64,000 bases of DNA from Athripsodes cinereus. Lineage: Eukaryota > Arthropoda > Insecta > Trichoptera > Leptoceridae. Each line of letters begins with the position of its first letter. The first letter of the stretch is position 1. Under the pieces are notes generated by a model that saw only the letters and a list, made by a program, of their open reading frames with translations, did not search any database and was not told the origin of the DNA. The DNA lies in assembly GCA_947579605.1 (NCBI GenBank), contig OX388314.1, forward strand, positions 9,176,001 to 9,240,000, in the 5' to 3' direction. Shown one piece after another: positions 43,345 to 53,639 of this stretch. Made by a program: the position numbers and the translations under genes.

Positions 43345-43590
43345 TTGTCTAATATACTATACTATACTATACTATACTATACTATACTATACTATACTAT
43401 ACTATACTATACTATACTATACCCTCACGCCGTATCCCAAGTGGGGTAGGCAGAGAGAACGGAACGCCACACAGATCTATCTTTACACACTTCCTTCGCT
43501 TCCTCCACATTCATACAGTTTCTCATACACGCACGTCGATTCCTCTTACTCAACACGCGGCCGTCCTTAAGAAAGAATTGTCTAATATAC
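43345..43590 (-). mobile_element. RTE-like LINE, 5'-truncated insertion with TATAG tail and 13-bp target-site duplication
   Basis: The target duplication TTGTCTAATATAC is at 43345-43357 and 43578-43590. The insert (43358-43577), read on the minus strand, contains GGACGGCCGCGTGTTGAG, AGGAATCGACGTGCGTGTAT, CTACCCCACTTGGGATACGG and CGTGAGGGTATAG, then about 13 copies of the TATAG pentamer (43356-43422). It belongs to the family of 2331-2728. Confidence 0.9.
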
Positions 43591-45204
43591 AAGTATAAAA
43601 TATATATTTAATGATTTTATTGACACAAATCTCGAGTATCCATTATGATTAATAATTAACATCCTATTCATGGATAAAAATATATTCTATTACTGAATTT
43701 ATTATAGGAAAATGAAGATATACAAAATATTTAACTCTTAGTCAGAATAATGTTATCAATATACGTATATCTTATAATATATACATAATTATTACAAATA
43801 ATAATAAATAATTTCCCGATTCTTTAGAATTACATAAGTATGTCGTTTGAATTTTTGATGATAGATATTATTATTATCTACCTATTATATCTACATAATA
43901 TTATGTATGGTTAGAATTTTTTTGACAATACTTGAATACATGACCAAGCAAAATAATGACTAGTTATTTTAAAGGTATGTAATGAATAAATTTATTTATT
44001 AACATAATATAAAAACTAATTATCCTCATATTATTTTATGAAATCCTGAAAAATATTTTTTGGAAGCCTGTAAAAATATTCATCTGTTTTATGCCGTGAA
44101 ATTCAAGGAGGAAAACGGGTAATTTAATTAAATAAATCCAATAGTTTAATATTTGAGAGATATTTTATTATAGGTCAGTTTAATTTTAGAATTGGGTAAC
44201 TAAAACCATAAGTAATTTAAGCTATCTATCTGATATTATCATAGAAGATATTTAAAATTAAACCTTATTTACTATGAAAATTTTACTAATTAGGTACCTA
44301 CCTAATATAATTTTTGTCCATACCATCACGGCATCTCCTATAAATGAGTAGCTATCTTAGTTTTATATAATTTAAGAAATGTACTCGTAGATTCTACATT
44401 CATTTCAAAGAAATTCCAAGCAACATTTTATATTAATATCTTTCCAAGATATTCCACAAAACTGATGTCACCAATAAATAAAATAATCTTTTTGTTCATT
44501 TTCATGGCAAAAAATGGCGGGCTTATTGCATGCAGGCAATTTATAACAACCAATCAGTCAATATAAGTCAGCAAACATAAAGATCGGGATTGTGTTCTCT
44601 AATGAAATATAGAATAAAGAATTATCAACAATATGATATGACGAAGTTCCCGAACTAAATGTATAGAGACGTATTACAGTGTAATGATAAAAGTAGGTAC
44701 TAAAAATTACTAAATGATATCTAAAATTCATAACATCAAGGATGTATACAAATCGATAAAGATTAATTATTGGCCGAAGGCTTCGATACAACGTGCACAT
44801 ACGTCATAAAGCCATTATCAATACATAATTATTGTTACGTGGAATGCCCTAGAACTTCCACTTTTCAATATACATACATACATACATAAGAATTAAATTA
44901 TGAACGTCTGGTCAGTAATTATAATAACATATTATGTCTATATACATATTGTGATCAATAAAGTTATGCTTTGCAATAACCATATAACGAGGAAATTATG
45001 AAAATAGCCGTGTATATTTAATAAAAATACCGCAACTTATTTATCGAAATACAAAAATCGAGCATTGACTTTATTCAAAATACATTGTAAATTTTATTCG
45101 ATATTTTAATATTTACTTCTGATAACATTAAATTTAATAACACAGTTAACTGTTTTGTTTTATGTACATTTAATATATGAATCATATAAAACATAGAAAA
45201 TACA
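43591..45204. other. AT-rich DNA with one small SINE-A fragment
   Basis: At 44315-44350 TCCATACCATCACGGCATCT followed by CCTATAAATGAGTAGC is a minus-strand SINE-A 3' end. Nothing else supported. Confidence 0.4.
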
Positions 45205-45302
45205 ACGTCGCCTTTGTCGATACTGACCCGAACGGGACTTGAACCCGCAATCATACATTTTCGCGAGGAGTGCTTTTTCCAATTAAACTGCCAGGCGACA
45301 TG
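45205..45302 (-). other. tRNA-like sequence (SINE head or tRNA pseudogene)
   Basis: Minus strand: A-box-like TGGCAGTTTAATTGG (45293-45279), perfect B box GGTTCAAGTCC (45245-45235) and T-stem GCGGG/CCCGT. GTCGCCT (45299-45293) pairs with AGGCGAC (45213-45207), but this partner lies ~18 bases beyond the T-arm instead of adjoining it, and the anticodon arm is not convincing. Hence not a functional tRNA gene; more likely the head of a fourth SINE family. Confidence 0.45.
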
Positions 45303-46224
45303 CAGAAAGCTTCGGTATTCTCTCTTATAAACCCTGATGACAGCTTAATGTGTAATATTGTTTTGAGATAATAATACTATCCACTATGGATACGGCATGC
45401 TGGATGCTTCCGTCTTTTGTTTTAGTTGTAGGCTATATTGTAAATAAATAGATATAACCTTCTGATTTTCTATGAAAAGGTTCATCACTATTCCATGGTG
45501 AAATGTAAAAAAAACCTTTTATTAAATTTCTTTAATTATACAATAAATCATCTATAGGCTAGGTGAAAAATGGCGGTGAAATCTATATGCGATAAACAAT
45601 GTTCGGTATAGTTATTCAACACTGACCATAAGAAATATAGAGATTACAATCTCATAATCGCACGGCAGTGTGTTCACATACACTTTCAATATAGTATATT
45701 AACAATATTCCTATAAATAAATGCAAGACAGAACCACGGCTGCTGAATAAAGCTAGTGGGGGGTGGCGTTAATTTATAAAGAAACTTCAATATCGTTTCG
45801 TGATTCTCATCTATGATAACCAGTAGAGATGCATTGTTTTGTCCAAATAATCCACTATACAATTTTGGAAATTGTTTATTGTTTAAAAAAAGATATATAC
45901 ATACTTACTGAATTTATAAAAGGAGTGCGCCGTATCAACAACGCTCCTAAGGAGGAACCTCCGCTGGTAAGACCCTGTAACATCGACCAGTCAGTCATTT
46001 AAATGTTACTAACATATTTATTGCAAGTACATTTACATAGTTGTTTGTGTGTATAGTGACTACTCTATCGTATTAAATTACATAAAGAATATGTTATATT
46101 TTGTGAATATATTTTAACATCCGTATACTGTGTCGTGGTCGTTGATGGATGGTTTATCAAGAGGTGTATTCGTTTAAGTTCGTATACGATATTATTAATG
46201 ATCTTTCTCTCCTTCTAAACTGTC
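45303..46224. other. AT-rich DNA without supported gene
   Basis: TATAAAAGG at 45915-45923 followed by a GC-richer tract (CTCCTAAGGAGGAACCTCC) looks promoter-like, but no transcript unit can be linked to it. Confidence 0.3.
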
Positions 46225-46440
46225 ATTGGTATATCCCACAAGTACGATAGCCAACAAAATAATTATCCAAAACGCAAAAAACATGCAAGTTATCCTTTTC
46301 ATGCTAGTATTAAATTAAGACATCCAGGATGGGAGACATGCCTCATCGCTGAATGTTACATGTCTTATACGCAATATTTTATGAACAGCTGAAGTACCTT
46401 TGTTTTACAAGATACTCCAAAACTTACTGAATTTTTTTAT
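46225..46440 (-). mobile_element. SINE-A copy, diverged
   Basis: Reverse orientation: TATATCCCACAAGTACGATA, GACATCCAGGATGGGAGACA, TGCCTCATCGCTGAATG, TTACAAGATACTCCAAAACT. Confidence 0.65.
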
Positions 46441-46562
46441 AATATAGATACATATTGAATATTCTAGTTGCCTCACTCTAACTGTAATCTGGTGTGGTTG
46501 TTTGTATTTAGAGAAAATTTATCAGTCTCACAGATATGTATCATCAAAAACACAAAAATTGT

Positions 46563-46785
46563 CAATCTTACTATTACTACTATACCATCACGGCATATCC
46601 CACAAGTGGGGTAGCCAGCAGATCAGCTGCACGTAAGAAACATGCAAACTGTCCTCTTCGTGCCAATATAAAATCAAGACATTCAGGATGGGTGGCAAGC
46701 CTCATCGCTGAATTTAAGATGTAAAATGTCTTATTTTTTTCGAACACCTGCCTTTTACAGGACACTCGAAAACTTACGAAACCAA
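46563..46785 (-). mobile_element. SINE-A copy, well preserved
   Basis: Reverse orientation: CTATACCATCACGGCATATC, CCACAAGTGGGGTAGCCAGC, AGATCAGCTGCACGTAAGAA, GTCCTCTTCGTGCCAATATA, GACATTCAGGATGGGTGGC, TTCGAACACCTGCCTTTTAC and AGGACACTCGAAAACTTACG. Closest to the family consensus of all copies here. Confidence 0.85.
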
Positions 46786-47420
46786 GAAAACAAATGTCAC
46801 TATACAGTCCAGAAAGAATACAAACACCTCTTATGATAACAGATGAAATACAGGAAGAGCCAAGGGAAGAAGAAGAAATAGGAACCGCTCATTCAGTACA
46901 AGACAATGATGTAACAGGCATACCGATATTAGAAGAGGCTATAGATACAAAATCACCACAGTTTATAATCAAAACAACGCATTCAAATGAAGTAGAAGTA
47001 ACACAACATCATAATCAACATCAAAAAATATATTGGGTAAATATCCCTGAGGATAACAACATTGAAGGACCCACCGTCCACCCGGATACCGCAGAAGTCT
47101 GGGGACTTCCATTTATCCGAAATTCTACACTTAACAAATCTTGTCCACACCGGAGGCGCCATAGTGGGCAGCCTGAAGGGCTGGCAATATTTAAAAATAC
47201 TCACCAGATAACATTGACTGCTATTTTATGTAATAAAATATAAAGAAATGTTTTTCATGCATGGAACTATCTCACAAAATTATTGATGTTAACAATAATT
47301 GTATTTTGACCTCAGCACTTATTGATGTAGAACATTCTAGATTATCACAAGTCAATAATATCTACATATTACCTGATCACTCACAAACGGGTGGACGGCC
47401 TTTAGATAAAAAAAGATAAG
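46786..47420 (+). pseudogene. Possible Ty3/gypsy (errantivirus-like) polyprotein fragment
   Basis: A 149-codon frame (46794-47243), rich in E, D, N and Q, contains EEEIGTAHSVQDNDVTGIPI and later QKIYWVNIPEDNN. This resembles the acidic linker between RNase H and integrase in gypsy-type polyproteins ('TVHSAE..N..IPI.E..IN...NQI'). Past a stop, another frame (about 47250-47420) gives KKCFSCMELSHKIIDVNN and later GGRPLDKKR, not identified. It begins directly after a SINE-A copy, has no protease, reverse transcriptase or integrase, and no LTRs were found. A remnant, if correct; the family assignment rests on memory of the linker. Confidence 0.35.
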
Positions 47421-49378
47421 TCTTTGTATATTTTTATTGTTAATACATAAGATTGATCTACATAATCATAATAATAATAGAACTTGAAAAGCATTACCAT
47501 GGGCGGTCCCAAACTACTTGTCTGCCTACACAACATGTTATTATTGTTAGCATTTTATTGTGGTAAGCACACAAATATGCATAAACCGTCTGTGTTCTGC
47601 AGTTTTAGATTCGAATATTTATTTATGAAAACAATTCACCGCCAAAATAGCCTTTACAGTGCAATAACTGAAAAAAAGCAATTAACACATAACAACAAAC
47701 AATGAAATATAAAAACATGACAACAGAAGCTACCGGGGAAAAGCATGTAGGTGTAGGTACTTTCTAACAAACCTGCTCACAGCACATTTCTTCACGGTGT
47801 AGGTACTTAGAATCGTTGAAGATATCCGCTTCAACTCAGTAACTATTCCCTATCATTTATATGGAGTCGATTCATTGCTGAGAAATAACTATAGTATAGT
47901 TGGACGATGATCCCGTAGCCTAAAACAATGCCTGACTTCGGGTGCTACGATACGGGACGCGCAATTTCACTAAACTTAGCAACTCTGGGTAATCCAAAGA
48001 ACCAATCGCGTTCTTTTTCATTGTAAGGAAATTGAACAACAGTTTGCAATCAAGCAGAAGTCATACACCTTATGTACTTGCTCAATTTTCAATTATTTTT
48101 TTTCAAAATATTCACAAACAAAAGACTAGGTACCCAATTTTTTTACCTCTTTCTCTCTCACTCTTTTTTGTACGGTCATTGTCTCTCCCGCGAGAAGTAT
48201 GCCTTAAAAACAAGGTATTCAAATTAAATGACAAATTAAACAACAATTGTAATGTCCTTTGCTACGATCAAATTAAAGAGTATTTAAAGCCTTAATCATT
48301 GAAAAAATAGTAATAAATACATTTGTATTGAAAATTAATTTGATTATGAACATGTAGCAAATTAAAATTTATGTTTTTTATTCTTATTGTGTGTATGCAT
48401 AAAACCCACATTCTTCAATTTGTTTAAGTAATTTATTTGAATATAAAATATAACGGTTAAATAAATAAAATAAAAATAATGGATTGCTAAGTGCATTTAT
48501 TTAACATAGTATCATTATTTTGTAAAGAAACTTGGATATTAATCTTATGAAAAAATCGCGACTAAAATGTACAAAACCTGAGTGATGTGAAATATTATGA
48601 ATTTTTTCGAAAATATGATAGCTTTATATACCAAATGATTTTAAAATTATATTTATTTTCTCGGGCTTTTAGATGTTTTTCTTGAACGATGATCTATGTA
48701 AAGATAAAAATCCATATCCAAAAAAATCGCTTCCACCTCTCTCATACCGAATCGTTGATACTTCATTTGTACTTATTATGTATTGCCTGAATCCAAAGCA
48801 CCAAGAATAAATTGTATCTTACAAGATCCGTTAAAAAACAAGATCCTTCTATATTATTATCATTTGCATAAAAAAGCTAACATAATATAAAACAACGGCG
48901 CCTGAGATTAGGATAAAAAAAAAACAGGATCAGTTTCAGATAAATTGATGTTTTATTGTTTTTTTTATGAACAAAGTCCTGATTATGAATATATACAACA
49001 CATAAAACATGTTTGACATCTACATTATCAAACTCGGCCTACGCCTTTTTTCAGATAAAATACAGGTAGCCATAAATATTATAATAATCATACCTAGTCT
49101 AAAAACTGCAGGTAGGATTCTTGAAAGAATCGTCAACAGAAAATCTAATCTGCTCTTCAATACTAACAAAAAACAACGAATACTCGTTAAAACTTGTGTC
49201 ATATACAAATCGGACGCTAAAAGTTTTCCACGATTCGTCAGTGTATGAATATATTGAAAAAAAATTAACAAAAAGATAACACTTCAGCATCGATACTCAA
49301 TTTTCATGTTTTTTGATATATTTTTGTAGGAATGCAAATCATACGAATACACCTTTTTTTAACAGTATGGCACGCTCC
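47421..49378. other. No supported gene
   Basis: Several frames of 70-90 codons lack recognisable motifs. A GC-richer patch at about 47895-47965 is unidentified. Confidence 0.4.
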
Positions 49379-49620
49379 TGGAAGATTTTAATCTTCTGTA
49401 AACTAGAGAAAAAAGTAATGTTTGTAGTATGTAAATTTAGTTATTCACTCGTTGTCAAGTTGAAATATTTTAATCTTCTGTAAAGTAAAGAAAAAAGTAT
49501 TGTTTGTGGTATGTAAATTTTGTTATTCACTCGTTGTCAAGTTGGAAGATTTTAATATTCAGTAAACTAGAGAAAATATTATTGTTTGTAGAATGTATAT
49601 TTAGTCATTCACTCGTTGTC
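49379..49620. repeat. 81/82-bp tandem repeat, 3 units
   Basis: Units start at 49381, 49462 and 49544: GAAGATTTTAATCTTCTGTA, AAGTA.TGTTTGTAGTATGT, TTATTCACTCGTTGTCAAGT. Units differ by ~10-15 %. Confidence 0.9.
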
Positions 49621-51374
49621 GGGTACCTTGCCTTAAGGAAAAGAGAAAATTTGGAGGTTGAAATTTTCTATGCGACTTCTCTTTTAATTATGCATGTTAA
49701 ATTCAGCTGCTTACTAGTATGCGACATAAGTTTCATTACCAGGTACATTATAAGAAGGCGTTATACTCGTATGTACGTTTTCTGATTAGTAACAGCTATA
49801 AAAGTATACAATACTTTTTATGACACCTAGACACTGAGTTATTTCGGTTACGCTATTAATTAGCAATTTAAAAATCCGGCTGGTCATTTGCCTATGTATA
49901 CTAGACAGATATATTAGATAAAACTAACATTTAATTCTGATTAAATATTAACAATCAACAAAATTGTATGAATTTTGTAGTTATTTAATTTGTTATTTTA
50001 AATAAAGTATATAGCCTACGGAATTACATAAGTTAAACTTTAAATATCAAAACTAGAATTGTTCAGAATTATAGTATACCTACTCGTACTTAAAATAACA
50101 CGAATGTTTGAATATAAACTTTATACAATGATGAATAATATTATGTAATATGCATTCACTCATATAATTACTCAATTGTTGTTAATTTACTGCAGTTTAA
50201 GGAACAAATAATTACAACTAAGTGTGTCGACATTTAAATTCCAATTAAACATAGGAAGTTCAAACATCTACATAAAACTAATGAAACTCTATGGGTGCTA
50301 TAAGTAATAGTTGGTTTTGGATTTGAGGCAAAAGAACGTATTAAAGCAGTTTATAAATATGCTTGACATTTCTGATTGTTTAGTATCATAGAAATCAAAT
50401 ATGAATTCATACAAATTCCAATAAATAAAAAAGGATAAGATATTTCGAATGTCAGATGAATACATTTCTAACGAGACAATGTCCAGAAACACACAAAAAA
50501 GTCTTGTAATCTATACGATTCAGAGGAGAGAATACTAATGGCTGGGTCATGTTTTAGTTGTTGGCCAAAGGGGCAATGTTATTCATCCAAAAGTTTTGAT
50601 GATGCAAATTTTGACGTTCCTATGATAACAATATAATAAAAACGAGATTTTAGAGGGTTATAAGAATGTGCTGGAAATCGCTTCAGAATCGCTCGGAATG
50701 CAAAATGCACATTTTTATCCCATGCACTCGAATGGATCCGAAGGGCGAATGACTATAATAAGGTTATTTATTTATTGCGGTGGGTACTTTAAATTCCTGC
50801 AATTTACTGACCGTTTCTCATACGTCAGCCTCCTATCACATTTTGAAATACACCTGGAATGTAAATGTCACGGTATGGGCATATGTAATATTGATGACCG
50901 ACATGCGTCATGCAATTTCAAGTGCTGACCTTCATCGAACAAACATTTTTAATCTTATTTGCCCACACAATGACAGAACAATGAAAGTTGGTAGGCAGGT
51001 ACTGCTTCTGGAAAACTAGATACATAATTTTCATTCTATGTACTTCGGTTTAACACGATCATAGCTAGGTACATGCAAATATATTGCTGTTCAAAAGAAA
51101 ACAAAGCGACGCTTTTAGTTTATTTTTATTTATTTATTTATTTATTTTGAACTCCACACTGATTCCATAAATATATCTAAATTAAATATAATCAATGTAA
51201 GTTCAAGGGAAAGATTTTTTCCCGGCAAACATTTTCAATTTTTCAATTAGATATATAAAATTGAGAAAATTTCCGATCTCCTCATTTTCGTGTTATTATT
51301 ATTTACTATCACAGAGGGAGGGGGAAGCTTTTCACAACGATATCAAATTTCCTAATTTTCTTCATATTTCAATA
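49621..51374. other. AT-rich DNA without recognised feature
   Basis: Nothing supported; a TTTATTTATTTATTTA run is at 51120-51150. Confidence 0.4.
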
Positions 51375-51465
51375 CTAATTTGAAACCGATAAAGAAATGG
51401 TCTCCTATCTTCTCCGTAAGTTTTTGAATGTCCTGTATAAGGCAGGTGTTCGAAAAAATTAATAT
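51375..51465 (+). mobile_element. SINE-A 5' half
   Basis: AACCGATAAAGAAATGGTCT, CCTATCTTCTCCGTAAGTTT, TGTCCTGTATAAGGCAGG and TGTTCGAAAAAATTAA. The 3' end of apparently the same copy resumes at 52285 after a LINE fragment. Confidence 0.6.
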
Positions 51466-51471
51466 ATTATA

Positions 51472-52284
51472 TTAACATATTTGAGACAGATTCCCCAGTC
51501 TGTGAATTCTGATCAGTGGTGAATGATAAACATAATAATTGTTCCGAGTATTAGGTTCGTGAAACGTCACAGTTTGTCTGGTCGACCTGGCAGGAATGCT
51601 GAATTTTATTAATTCTACCAATTCCGGGCAGTCAATGGCACCATTCAGTATTTTATGCATAAAACACATATCAAACAGTATCCTTCGGTTTTACAAGGTG
51701 AGGAGACCAAGTTCGTCCATTAGTGCAGGATAATCTATGTTTTCAACCGGAATTCCTTTTTTGTAGTTTATCAGTCTCAAAAACTTCTTCTGCACCCTCT
51801 CCACACTATTACTGTGGATGGCATAATTAGGAGACCATATAGTTGTATTGTATTCTAAGAGAGGTCTCACAAGGGATACAAAAAGTACCCTATAGGACTG
51901 AATCAACCGCAGGTCAGATGCTAATCTAAGTACAAAACCAAGACATCTCATTGCCTTGCTGACAGTTTCCTCTATATGTATGTTATAAGTTAGATCTTCA
52001 GAGAAAGTGATTCCTAGATCTTTAATGTTTGAGACACATTGGAGAACAACACTATCAATTGAATATTCATAAGTTATCTGAGATCTAGTTCTATGAAAGC
52101 GGACAACCTGGCACTTCGCTGCATTTAGGTTTAGCTTATTTTGTATGCACCAGTCATTTAACAAATCCAGATTATTTTGTATAATAGTGCAGTCTTCCAA
52201 ACTGTTAATAGATTTATAAAGCTTCAGGTCATCCGCAAACAGTAAAACCTCTATGTCTCTGAAGATCTCAACTATGTCATTCAC
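51472..52284 (-). pseudogene. Jockey/CR1-like LINE, reverse transcriptase palm/thumb fragment
   Basis: Minus strand from 52284: the catalytic box F-A-D-D-L-K-L-Y appears about 14 residues in, then NDWCIQNKLNLNAAKCQ, VSNIKDLGITFSEDLTYN, AMRCLGFVLR, VSLVRPLLEYNTTIWSP and RVQKKFLRLINYKKGIP, all standard for jockey-group reverse transcriptases. One in-frame TAA (51691-51693) interrupts it; the frame then continues ILFDMCFMHKILNGAIDCPE to a stop at 51472. The 5' half is missing and so is the true C-terminus, so it is cut on both sides, and it sits between the two halves of a SINE-A copy. Confidence 0.88.
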
Positions 52285-52350
52285 TTCATGTTTATTACAT
52301 GTGGCTGCTCGGCTGCCTACCCCACTTGTGGGATATGCCGTAATGGTAAA
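52285..52350 (+). mobile_element. SINE-A 3' end
   Basis: TGTTTATTACATGTGGCTGC, CTACCCCACTTGTGGGATAT, GCCGTAATGGTAAAG directly abutting the LINE fragment. Confidence 0.7.
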
Positions 52351-52499
52351 GTACCCTATACACTTTCTCCCGCATATTTTATTTATTATATGTGGTGCAA
52401 ATTAATAATGAATAATAATATGAATGGTGATTGTTTATGAGCTATGTATAATATACGAGTGTTTATTAGCATGTCCCTACCTGCGAGTATCTTATAAGA

Positions 52500-52700
52500 C
52501 TATAATAATAATATGTTATATTGTAAAAGTGTAGCAGAGCACCTTTTATGTACTGAAGTAAGTGAGATCCTTGACATTAAACCTTCTATAGTCTGGACAG
52601 CACGATCTTGATGCCTTTGGAGAGCAATATTACGACGAAACCAGTGGTGGATATAAATAGTAATACATTGTACCAGTGCCAAACAAATGCGGTTCATTTT
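52500..52700 (-). pseudogene. Possible LINE C-terminal fragment
   Basis: The minus strand reads ALQRHQDRAVQTIEGL and RISLTSVHKRCS, like the 'LQKRAIR.I.GL..R.S.R..FK' box of jockey/CR1 ORF2 proteins. Short and diverged. Confidence 0.4.
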
Positions 52701-53214
52701 ATAACAAAATGAAAGATTCTACTGTTTCGGTAGAACAATAATATTTTTTTCCTTTCGCTATTTTAGAAGTTTAAAATAATTTGTACCAAATGTACCTATT
52801 TTGTTTTTTAACCTGTACATTGACCTAATAATACCGAGTAAACTAACACCAGGTCTTGAAATACTCATTTGTTTGTAGAAATTTGAAAGGCAAGAAAAAT
52901 TTATTTAGTTTTAAAATTTCCATAATCTTAATCCTTTGTGTAAGACTAAGCAAACAACTAGTACGTAGAAAATACGTAACTGTAAGCTAATTTTAAGTCC
53001 ATACTGTTAAAGTAAAGAGCCTGCTGGGCATTAACGGTTGTAGGTTTCAGGAAGAATTTTGTCAAAGGGTTCCCTGTGCAAGGTTCTTCGGGCAAACCTT
53101 GAGCCCTTCATAGGAACTGATATCCCTGAAACATTGTAGGTGCAACCCTTAATATGTGTACCAAATGCATTAGAAAACTTGAAATACATAAATATAAACA
53201 TTACATTGCTTCCC
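52701..53214. other. No supported feature
   Basis: At 53030-53145 GGTTGTAGGTTTCAGG and CCTGAAACATTGTAGGTGCA are loosely inverted, perhaps an old foldback element. Confidence 0.3.
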
Positions 53215-53300
53215 TAATGCCGTTAGCACACCTCCGCGGCGGAATCGAGAAAGCGGCTCCGCTTAAATCTGTCAGTTCGTGTGCGTCGTACGCAAGAGCG
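53215..53300 (+). repeat. GC-rich inverted arm, left of the satellite array
   Basis: GTTAGCACACCTCCGCGGCG, GAATCGAGAAAGCGGCTCCG. The related sequence recurs inverted at 55150-55222, so the pair brackets the 70-bp array; it looks like transposon terminal inverted repeats. Confidence 0.55.
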
Positions 53301-53539
53301 AGATGGCATGTTCAAATACATACTGTTTTCTATACATCTATCTCTTTCTAGCACCATTTCGCCATAGATTACGAAATATCCATTCACATCTCCGCCTGTT
53401 TTTTCGCAGTCTCTGATGTTTCGCTTTTGTGCCGCTTTTGTATTTGTACAATTCGACAGATTTTTGGAGCGAAACCATGACCAAACGTCGAAATAGCGTG
53501 GGTCTGCGGTTAAGTGAAGTAAGATTCTCTCTATCTATA

Positions 53540-53636
53540 TCATCATGAAATTTCCCACATATGGGGCAGTCACTAATAAACATAATAGTCGTCCTCTCCG
53601 TGCCAATATCCACATGCCGTTATTCTACTGATTACT
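53540..53636 (-). mobile_element. SINE-A fragment
   Basis: ATCATCATGAAATTTCCCAC, ATGGGGCAGTCACTAATAAA, GTCGTCCTCTCCGTGCCAAT: an eroded 3' half directly left of the satellite. Confidence 0.6.
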
Positions 53637-53639
53637 ACA

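Noticed and set aside
45915..45995. TATAAAAGG as promoter or LTR
   Set aside because: The TCAGT-like initiator is ~75 bases away and no transcript or paired LTR could be found.
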